Made by a program: the position numbers and the translations under genes | The notes under the pieces: generated by a model | Seen by the model: the letters and a program-made list of their open reading frames with translations, nothing else | What the model was told of the DNA's origin: nothing | The model's database searches: none | From: Eleusine coracana subsp. coracana | Taxonomy: Eukaryota; Streptophyta; Magnoliopsida; Poales; Poaceae | Direction of reading: 5' to 3' | DNA: 64,000 bases | Assembly (NCBI GenBank): GCA_032690845.1 | Contig: CM064434.1 | Location: 35,630,342-35,694,341 of the forward strand | Shown here: in pieces, positions 55,586 to 64,000 of the stretch | Numbering within the stretch: the first letter of the stretch is position 1 | Layout: every line of letters starts with the position of its first letter

Positions 55586-56822
55586 CTACAAGGAAAGTAC
55601 TTTGATTGACTCTAACCTTCCTTACAGTAAAGATGCATTTCACATAAAGTGCTATGAAATACATAGACAAAGTTTTCAGTCTCAAGGGGCAATAATACGA
55701 CAACGGTTTTTAAAACGAATTATATCTTAACTGTACAGCAGTCAGAAAAGTGGGTATTTCGACCAGAACACAATGTCTTCAAAATTGGTTCCTGGAACTA
55801 TGTTACAGTAGACTTTCATATCTTTCCAGATTGTATTTACACTCTCAGAAATTTCAAGTAAGTCAGGACTTCTGAATTTTGCAAGTTCAGGCTGGCTGAT
55901 TCAGTTTCTGGATGACAGGGCCTTAGTGTTCTGGCTCTACTGGATAGAGGAAAACCAATAAAATTATGAAACCTATTTGAGATGAAATTAGACTTCCTAG
56001 GCTCTCCATATTGGGTTTAAACACTTAAAAATTCGAAGTACAACTCCATTTATGAAATTTTTAAGTATGGGGTTATGCTAAAATCAGTGTGTTGGCAGAT
56101 TATACTTGCTCTCTGTTTCTGAGGTTGTTACTTTTATGATCAATAATTAACTTAAACATTGTGGGATAGAGTATGTTTATACCTTTCTAAAAAGTATTTG
56201 TATATCTTATTTGGTGTAGTAATTTAATAACTATGATTTTTTGAAGTTGACAGCTAAAAACAGGACAGATTCTTGTTAACTTAACAATTTGATTTGTGTT
56301 TCCAAATTTTTGTACCCAACATGCTGAGGAAATTTTTATCCAGAGGTTGGTGAGCAAGGAGAGAACAAAATTTTAGTTTAGTTATATAGGGATGCATGAT
56401 GAAAAATTTTCAATTTATTATTATATTGTTCCTCACAACACAACACATATTTTGCCGATACTTAGCTACACGAATATTTCGTGACGACCCACACGTAAGT
56501 TATTCTAAGTGTCATACTAACAGTGTTAGTGTATCTGTAGAAGGTCCATTGCGGATACAATACATTAAATTCAAAAGAAACTACAAAAATAATCACATTT
56601 CTACTAGTAACGATCCATGGAAAAGGATCGTCCCGTGATAAGTCACGAGCCAACAGTGTCTCGTATCCGTCTACGAGCACAGACACCAATATCACGCGGG
56701 TCGGTTAAGCACGCACGTACCTTCATTTGAAGAAGCCGTAGATGCAAGTAATGTAAACAAACATAACCCAGATTAGCTTTGTCACCACCCTATTATCTAT
56801 AGGGGCAATACTAACGTATCCT
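54843..56822. repeat. 1,980-bp tandem duplication, copy 1
   Basis: Identical line by line to 56823-58802 over all 1,980 bp. It covers most of the orf0-like gene and the 5' leader of E. The pentamer TACTC lies at the start (54843-54847), at the joint (56823-56827) and at the end (58803-58807). Confidence 0.97.
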
Positions 56823-57565
56823 TACTCTAAGGTGATCTCATCCCAATTTCCTTCAATAGGAATGTGGGTAGCTTTTAATGCATCCAAGTCATCTTGAGCC
56901 TCGATCATATCATGCTCAAAACTTTCTGTGTCCTGCAAGGCTTGATCACGCTCTTCTATAATCACGTCCATCTCTTCATCCTTTGCTTGGATCTATTGGT
57001 TTAGTTCTGCAATTTCCTCATTTTTAGCTTGTTTTTTGAATTTAGAAAGTCAAAGTGCAGCATGAAACACGTACAGTCATCAGCTCAAGTTTCTGCACAA
57101 GGCAAAAGTGGATAAGCCATAATACTCTATTATGGGTAGCATAGGATCATGGTGGCGATGATTTGGATCAAAGACGAAGTCCACACGCCTATTCCATTCA
57201 AAATTATTCACATCATTGATGGGCAATAATGCAACGGGTGTTCCAGCAACATCATGCTTGTGATCTTCACAAAACCGAGTGAGTGCCTTGAATGCAGCAA
57301 CACCCCAAGTGGAAGATAAATCTGTCCCACAGATGCTAATGGTCCAAGATTCCTATGCTGGAGTAACCGATTAGTTGGTGGGAACTGCCACATGGATGAC
57401 ACAGGAGGGGACTCCATGCTCCTGAAATTCCTTACCAACATAAGTGGGAGGGATGTCATAACCAAAGCCACGGAGAACTCTTGAAAACAGATAAGTCATT
57501 CCAGTGAACTCCAGACCGTCGGTGATCTCCCAACCCGGTGGTGGTTGGTCATTGTTTTTAGCCAT
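56823..57565 (-). pseudogene. E: truncated second copy of the orf0-like gene
   Basis: Same start (MAKNNDQPPPGWE at 57565) and the same internal frameshifts as 54713-55585, which shows the breaks existed before duplication. It lacks the last about 40 residues because the duplication joint places leader sequence after ITLE. Confidence 0.75.
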
Positions 57566-58802
57566 CTACAAGGAAAGTACTTTGATTGACTCTAACCTTC
57601 CTTACAGTAAAGATGCATTTCACATAAAGTGCTATGAAATACATAGACAAAGTTTTCAGTCTCAAGGGGCAATAATACGACAACGGTTTTTAAAACGAAT
57701 TATATCTTAACTGTACAGCAGTCAGAAAAGTGGGTATTTCGACCAGAACACAATGTCTTCAAAATTGGTTCCTGGAACTATGTTACAGTAGACTTTCATA
57801 TCTTTCCAGATTGTATTTACACTCTCAGAAATTTCAAGTAAGTCAGGACTTCTGAATTTTGCAAGTTCAGGCTGGCTGATTCAGTTTCTGGATGACAGGG
57901 CCTTAGTGTTCTGGCTCTACTGGATAGAGGAAAACCAATAAAATTATGAAACCTATTTGAGATGAAATTAGACTTCCTAGGCTCTCCATATTGGGTTTAA
58001 ACACTTAAAAATTCGAAGTACAACTCCATTTATGAAATTTTTAAGTATGGGGTTATGCTAAAATCAGTGTGTTGGCAGATTATACTTGCTCTCTGTTTCT
58101 GAGGTTGTTACTTTTATGATCAATAATTAACTTAAACATTGTGGGATAGAGTATGTTTATACCTTTCTAAAAAGTATTTGTATATCTTATTTGGTGTAGT
58201 AATTTAATAACTATGATTTTTTGAAGTTGACAGCTAAAAACAGGACAGATTCTTGTTAACTTAACAATTTGATTTGTGTTTCCAAATTTTTGTACCCAAC
58301 ATGCTGAGGAAATTTTTATCCAGAGGTTGGTGAGCAAGGAGAGAACAAAATTTTAGTTTAGTTATATAGGGATGCATGATGAAAAATTTTCAATTTATTA
58401 TTATATTGTTCCTCACAACACAACACATATTTTGCCGATACTTAGCTACACGAATATTTCGTGACGACCCACACGTAAGTTATTCTAAGTGTCATACTAA
58501 CAGTGTTAGTGTATCTGTAGAAGGTCCATTGCGGATACAATACATTAAATTCAAAAGAAACTACAAAAATAATCACATTTCTACTAGTAACGATCCATGG
58601 AAAAGGATCGTCCCGTGATAAGTCACGAGCCAACAGTGTCTCGTATCCGTCTACGAGCACAGACACCAATATCACGCGGGTCGGTTAAGCACGCACGTAC
58701 CTTCATTTGAAGAAGCCGTAGATGCAAGTAATGTAAACAAACATAACCCAGATTAGCTTTGTCACCACCCTATTATCTATAGGGGCAATACTAACGTATC
58801 CT
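56823..58802. repeat. 1,980-bp tandem duplication, copy 2
   Basis: The copy nearer the primer site. Its orf0-like frame (start 57565) is cut: at the joint the reading GDEITLE is followed at once by a TAA stop, so the acidic tail is absent here. No substitution or indel relative to copy 1. Confidence 0.97.
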
Positions 58803-58877
58803 TACTCGCAAACATCGTAGTTTTTGAAAATACGGTTTATTTGTTGTATTATCATGGACCACAGCTCTGATATCAGC
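58803..58877 (-). other. E: leader start and primer-binding site
   Basis: The minus strand reads TGATATCAGAGC (58864-58875), a one-base variant of the initiator tRNA-Met site, two bases inside the 5' LTR end. Confidence 0.75.
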
Positions 58878-61800
58878 TGTGGTTCCACTTCCCAGAGAAT
58901 CGAGGTCCCGAAGGTGCTGATAACACAGACACTTGATAATACAACATTGGTCCAAATTTAAGTTGAATATTACATCATTAAGGTGATCAAAGTGCAGCGG
59001 AATAATACAAGTTCATAACATTTTGAAAACAGTGGAAGCAATAACGATAAGAACTACGAGCTCGACGATACAGCATAGTAATGATTCATGCCCGAAGAAC
59101 CATCACTCTAGCAACACACAACATCACTGCAGGGGCCAGTCGAACTCCCAGTGGGCAGTCCAACCCTCAGGGACTTGCAGGTCCCAAGGCATCACATCTA
59201 CAGGCAATTCTATCTCTTCATTACCTGAAAAACAACAGTGACACAAAGCCTGAGTACTAATTACTCAGCAAGACTTACCCGTTGAACACCTAGACATGCA
59301 TTGGCTCTAATAGAATTGCTTATTTTGAAGGACTTGCACTAAGCAACCTATTAGTTATATCAGGTTTTATTTTTCTCATCTTAATTGGGTAGAGCAGAAG
59401 GTAACTTTAGTGAAGCATCATAAGGTAATAAACAACACATAAAGTAAGTACAACATAAATGGAATAATAGTAACATCAATAATAAGCATCATAATCAATT
59501 TCCAAGTATCTTGTGCAACTACGTGATTGGCGCGGTGACAAGTGGCACTCATTACTGCGAGGGACAACAATTGCAATCAATTTACAACAGCTGGAAAAAC
59601 CCGAAATACACGACATATATGCACCAATTAAGGTCGTATATGACAACCTTTCGCAAGAAAAGAACTTACACCTCAGACCGGGTGTGGTGACGTCAAGTGG
59701 GCATGCCTTTCTGCTAATAGTACTTCGTGGTATGAACCGCCCACTCTAGCAGCAGGAGGGTCAATGACCAACACACCTTGACCATCCTTAATGCAAGTGA
59801 CCTTTAATGCTAAATCGGTTTACTCGTGCCCATAAACTAGCATGCATTCGGTACTGTTCAATACTTGATCAAGGGGCCGACCACGGACGGGTCCTAGGGT
59901 GGGCAAGGCAGGGCTACGGCAGTCAACACCCATGTGTGGCTGCAACCTATACATGCATAATCCCTGCCTAGCCATAACATCAAAGTAAACTTCTTTCATT
60001 CAATTCCAATTTAGTGATCAAGTTCATTCCTTAGTAATAATATCTATTGAGACTATTAATTACTAAGCATAGTAATACAGTACTAATCCTACCAAGTTCT
60101 AATAACAGTAGCATAGGTCATTTCGGCTATCATGCAAGATATTCCTGGATCGGCCAAGTTCCAATCAACTCCTATGACCTAATGCAATCATAATCATAGA
60201 CACTAGTAATATTATCAATTAGCAAACTTTATAAAAGGCGAATGCAAACCGGGGCTTGCCTCGATCAACGCAAGTGTTAGCAACTACATCTTCTTGCTCC
60301 TGGGATTCAATGTCCTTCTGAAAATCCTCTTTGGGCTCCTGGTTGTTGTTACCTATATGATGGAAAATGCGTTAACGGTATTGTCGGAACACCGTTTAAT
60401 GCAATGATATGCATGCAAAGCACATTAGTGTTTTAGTGTCAACAATATCATTATTATGTTCTTGAAGCCATATGCTTCAGATAAATAAAGTTGTTATTAA
60501 TATTTTTGGTTTAGATATTCCTTATGCATTTAAATAGAGTGGAAATAGTGATATATGCAATTAAATTAATTAGTATAGTAAATTTATGTTTCTGGACATG
60601 GGTGATTTACTGTGGACAGAGGCATATATGAGTGATTTTTATGCCAACTTGCAAGGGCAAAATATTTATAAATTATTTACTAGTATTAATTGGAGCAAGC
60701 ACACTAAATAAGTTCTAGAGCATAAAATAATTCATATTTTACCAAACCAAAATTTGCGGTGGTAGATAATCATGTGTTTACTAAGTATGCCAAAAATCAG
60801 GATTTAGTTTTATTCCTAGAATTTCTAGTGAGTTATTTAGTGTTTTGACAATTAAATGAATGAATAAAAATACATGTACAGAAACAATGATTTATCATTT
60901 TACTAAAATAGAGCATTTCAAGATGAATCAAAATTTACTTGGGCCTTACTGGATTTATATTCGATTTACTATGAGTTTTCAAAGTTCGAGAGATTTTTCT
61001 GTAATTTTTCCTGATATTTCTGGTTTATGGGATGCCACGCGTGTGACATGTCAGAGCCACGTGGGCGAGACATCAGCGCGATGTCGGATGACACGTGGGC
61101 GATAGTGGAGCTGCCAGTCAGCACCGTCGCGGGGCTCGCCAGAGTGGCTGCGGGCTCACTGCCGCGGCCGTGCCTATGTGGAACTCACTGCGGGAGTGCG
61201 GGGGTGATGTGCACGCCGAGACAGAAAGGTTGGCGGGGGTCGTGAGGTCGGGGTCTCACCGGAAAGCGGTCGGTGGCGAGGAGCGGCGGGAGGAGAACTT
61301 TTGGCGACGTCGCGTTTAGGCTAGGGCGCACCAAATCGGCCATCATTTCCTCCTGAAGCTTCATGGTGACTCCGGAAGGAGCGACACGAGGTCGGCGTTC
61401 GACGAGGAGGGCTGGAGCATCGAGCTAATCATGGAGGCGGCTTTGGAGAGTGGCGGCAAAGGATCGGAGCCGGGGAAAATCGTAACTACACGTAAAGGGG
61501 TGATCAAACACTATCCTAGGGGGGGGGGGTCAGGGAGCATCACCGAGGGGGTGCGAACCTGCACGAGCAAGAATCAGGCCGGGAAACTCACTGTGCTTGA
61601 GGAATCGGTCATGGCGTCATCGGGGCTCGACCGGGAACTCCTTTCTGTTTTTCTCAAAATTGCTCGATCTTGAGCAGAGATTGATCGAGCAATGGATCAA
61701 TGGAGCGAGAGGGGACATCAGGCCTGGCCGTTGTGCTCTGGACTCGGCTCAAACGGTAGAGGAGCAGAAATGCGCAAGCTTCAAGCTTTTCGGCTATGGC

Positions 61801-62556
61801 GGTGAAGAGCAGAGAGAAAGAGGCGAGAGAGAGTGAGAGACCAGAGAACAAAGGGCGGTTGGGGTGTGTGTTTGTGATGCTTGCGGGTGCGCTTTGGTGT
61901 CGCGCAAGGGTCAACGGGGTGGTTGGGGGCTGAGAGCAGCAAGGGCGCTTGGAATTGAAGCCGTTGCAGGTGGCCATGGCATTGGGCGCACGGGCGGCAG
62001 CACGGTGGGTAGGACGCAACGGGTGAGCAGAGGGGGGGGGGGGTAAGCGACACTGTTGCGCACGTGCGTAGGGGGAGAAGGAGATTTCTCTCTAAACTCC
62101 CTGATCTTTTATGATCTTCACAACTAGGTCCTTGCTAGGTAAATTCAAAATAAAATATCTAGGAGGCTCCAGATAATATGGAATTTTGCACATTGGTTGT
62201 AATATTTGTGGTGCTCTGGTGGGATCCAAAGGTTCAGAATATTTATGGGAATTTTTACCATTTAAAATTTAATTGGAAAGGTTCCTAGGTTTTAATTTAT
62301 TAATTGGGGTATTTCCACATATGGTAAAATGCTCATTAGATTCATAAAATTCTATTTTATTATTAACAATATGATTATGATTTTATTTGGCATATGTTAT
62401 ATTGGAATATTTTAAGTTGCTTCAATATCTTGGTTGCAGGGTTTTTAATTGCCTAGGATAAATTCAAATAATTGGGCTCTATCATTTCATGCTATATTAT
62501 TTATGATTTTTGCTCTTCATGTTTGTTAAGTAGAAGTGAGACACCTCGGTATTACA
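58878..62556 (-). repeat. 5' LTR of element E
   Basis: 3,679 bp; plus-strand start TGTGGTTCCAC, end CGGTATTACA. Homologous throughout to 46224-49872 apart from indels. G-runs of 11 and 12 at 61519-61529 and 62032-62043 are possible sequencing-sensitive sites. Confidence 0.88.
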
Positions 62557-62883
62557 GGTGTCATCTAGTGACTCGCCAGGTTTTTGTGCAAAGGTCTGGT
62601 ACTGTCTATTATAAGAATCCTTACGCATTGGCTTGACTTGATTGGTACCCTCATGGTACGTGCAAAGCTTTTCCCAAATGGCATGTGTAGTATCAAGATG
62701 AGCAACACAATCATGGTCGCTCGTACCAAGAGCAGAAAGCAGGATATTGACAGCTTTAGAGTTGTTCTCATACCTGTTTAACTCACCAACTGGTGCGGTA
62801 TTGAGGTTGGCCGATATGGCGTAGTGTTGCTTAACGATCTCCCAAATTACACGCCCTTGGCTCAAAAGATAAGCCTTAGCCAA
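62557..62883 (-). pseudogene. gag: B: gag N-terminal piece, fused to LTR
   Basis: Reads AKAYLLSQGRVIWEIVKQHYAISANLNTAPVGELNRYENNSKAVNILLSAL and HLDTTHAIWEKLCTYHEGTNQVKPMRKDSYNRQYQTFAQKPGESLDD, matching A 30310-30640. The first about 20 residues, the primer site and the LTR tip are missing: at 62880-62884 the frame passes straight into LTR sequence. On the left it is cut by E at the GGTGT TSD. Confidence 0.88.
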
Positions 62884-64000
62884 TTAAAACTCTTCTCAAG
62901 AACTTGGCCTATATCCCAATTACGACCCAGGCCAACTCCAAAACTGATCACCAAGACTACACACACCAACTGGTGATGTGCTACCCTTAGGAGTGATCAA
63001 CAACAGCAGTGGAACACAGTCAAGAAATACACACAAGTCAGATCTCTCTAGACTCCCATCGACAGTGCTGGTCACACCAATCGACGGTGCTGGTGCGGGG
63101 TTCTCTAGACTCAGAAAAGGAGTGCATCGGTAGTGCTGGTTTTTTCCATCAGCAGTGCTGGTGTGGGGTTCCGTTTTGAGTCTCTGGAGTGTCGCTGTGA
63201 GTTCAGGCTACCGACAGTGCCAGTCCAGCCATCGGTAGTCCCGATCGACACTTTCCAGAACCAAAACTGTGCTCCAAACTTGGCAAGGAAATTACCAAAA
63301 CTTATCCAACTAAACTCCAAAAATCACAAAACTTGGACAACAGTTCTCATGGTAGGACGTTCCTTCTCCAAGTGGAATCACAAAAAAAGCTCAAGAATTC
63401 ATCATGAATTTGAGGTTTTTCCAAAAGCTCTGGCGTTTGAATGTTCTTGAGGAAATCCACAAAATCGAAGATGCTCTTGCCTAGGAATCAATCAAGGATC
63501 CATAGAGGATTGTTTAGCCATGTCCTAGCACCAAGATCCCTCAAGAAATGCGTACCAAAAACCACTGAAAAACGAGATAAAAAATCTCCATGAAAATAGC
63601 TCAAAAAATAGAGAAAAAGAGAAATTCGGCATTTAGGGAGAGAGGAAGATCTTGAGCATGAAATAAATTTCATATCATGGAAACATGCTTACAAGATCCA
63701 TAGGTACAAGGCTAGGAAGCCACCCTCTTGCTCCCACTATTTGGAAGAGCAAGAGATGTCTCTCACACACCCTCTCCTCTCCTCTAAAACGTGAAGACCT
63801 CTCTTAGCACTTTGAATGAAGACCAAAGGCAAGTCTAAGGGAATGAGAGGCACCTCTTCCACCAGCCCTACCTCTCCTTATATAGGATCCAGGTCTATTG
63901 TCCACATGACTATACTACCATTGACCTACATAACACACCCACCTACCACCGGGGGCATAATCATCCATCTTTCTCCTCATCGCCTGAATGCCATCGGGCC
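62884..64000 (-). repeat. 5' LTR of element B (runs off the window)
   Basis: Homologous to 6651-7770 of the 3' LTR, with the CGGCAnTGCCG cluster at 63055-63250 and minus-strand TATATAAGG at 63876-63884. Its inner about 40 bp are lost in the deletion joining it to gag. The outer part lies beyond 64000. Confidence 0.85.

Larger units (their letters stand above)
46224..62556 (-). mobile_element. Element E: Tekay-like chromovirus, 16.3 kb
   Basis: LTRs of 3,649 bp (46224-49872) and 3,679 bp (58878-62556) flank about 9 kb. TSD GGTGT at 46219-46223 and 62557-62561, perfect. Order on the minus strand: primer site, duplicated orf0 region, gag, protease, RT, RNase H, integrase, chromodomain, polypurine tract. 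The C-terminal chromodomain and very long LTRs place it in the Tekay/Del group of Ty3/gypsy (RIRE3-like). The LTRs differ by about 10% over the first 200 bp by eye, and the genes carry many stops, so it is old. Its 5' part holds a 1,980-bp perfect tandem duplication. Confidence 0.88.
6609..64000 (-). mobile_element. Host Sirevirus-like copia element B, fragmented by nested inserts
   Basis: The 3' LTR (6609-8343) and the start of the 5' LTR (62884 onward) are diverged copies of one sequence. Between them lie co-linear minus-strand copia pieces that rejoin when inserts are removed: RNase H (10053), RT (20346), integrase (to 21967), protease and gag (32445-34816), gag (45925-46223), gag N-terminus (62557-62883). 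The inserts are G, C, A, D2 and E. Sirevirus-like assignment rests on the order gag-protease-IN-RT-RH, the TGGTATCAGAGC primer site and multiple polypurine tracts of the close relative A, and palindrome-rich LTRs. The right end of B lies outside the window, so its TSD cannot be checked. Confidence 0.85.

Noticed and set aside
61519..62043. G-runs as G-quadruplex regulatory elements
   Set aside because: They are single homopolymer runs, not four spaced G-tracts; length may be unreliable in sequencing.

Overview
The window contains no recognisable host gene. It is a heap of nested LTR retrotransposons of the kind that fills grass (Poaceae) heterochromatin. The grass call rests on the element types: Sirevirus-like Ty1/copia, CRM-like and Tekay-like chromoviruses, a Tat/RIRE2-like fragment and Athila-like remnants. 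The species cannot be named; a CRM-type element hints at a (peri)centromeric origin.

Layout. (1) 1-6608 is old Athila-like debris on the minus strand, split by a 3.3 kb solo LTR (D1, 1191-4491) with a perfect 5-bp target-site duplication (TSD). (2) From 6609 to beyond the right edge there is essentially one minus-strand Sirevirus-like copia element, B. It is cut into pieces by later insertions. Its 3' LTR is at 6609-8343, its coding pieces are at 10053-10969, 20346-21967, 32445-34816, 45925-46223 and 62557-62883, and its 5' LTR runs from 62884 off the window.

The inserts in B, left to right, are: G (8344-9651), an unclassified LTR-like piece that replaced part of B; C (10975-20345, plus strand), a copia element with gag but no pol, itself invaded by an Athila-like ORF and a Tat/RIRE2-like 5' end; A (21968-32444, minus), a full-length relative of B with both LTRs; D2 (34817-45924), a second solo LTR of the D family, interrupted by a complete CRM-like gypsy element (37659-45135, minus); and E (46224-62556, minus), a Tekay-like chromovirus with 3.65 kb LTRs. 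Removing A, D2 and E rejoins B across TSDs (GCAGT/GCAGC, ATAAG, GGTGT); removing C rejoins B across a degraded TACCG/TATCA pair.

Every element is broken. A lacks the reverse-transcriptase catalytic motif. CRM carries two in-frame stops, both at sites that read CGA-to-TGA. E has an Asp-to-Asn change in the RT active site plus many stops. B has an integrase Glu-to-Lys change. By-eye LTR divergence is about 8-10% for B, C and E and about 4% for A and CRM, consistent with A and CRM being younger inner layers.

The most unusual observations are: a 1,980-bp tandem duplication inside the old element E whose two copies are identical at every base and which has 5-bp microhomology at its joints; a conserved array of alternating hairpins in the D-family LTR; GC-rich palindrome clusters in three different LTR families; a templated-looking filler at a deletion in the CRM 3' LTR; and an extra protein (orf0-like) encoded upstream of gag in E. 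No tRNA, rRNA, CRISPR array or functional cellular gene was seen.
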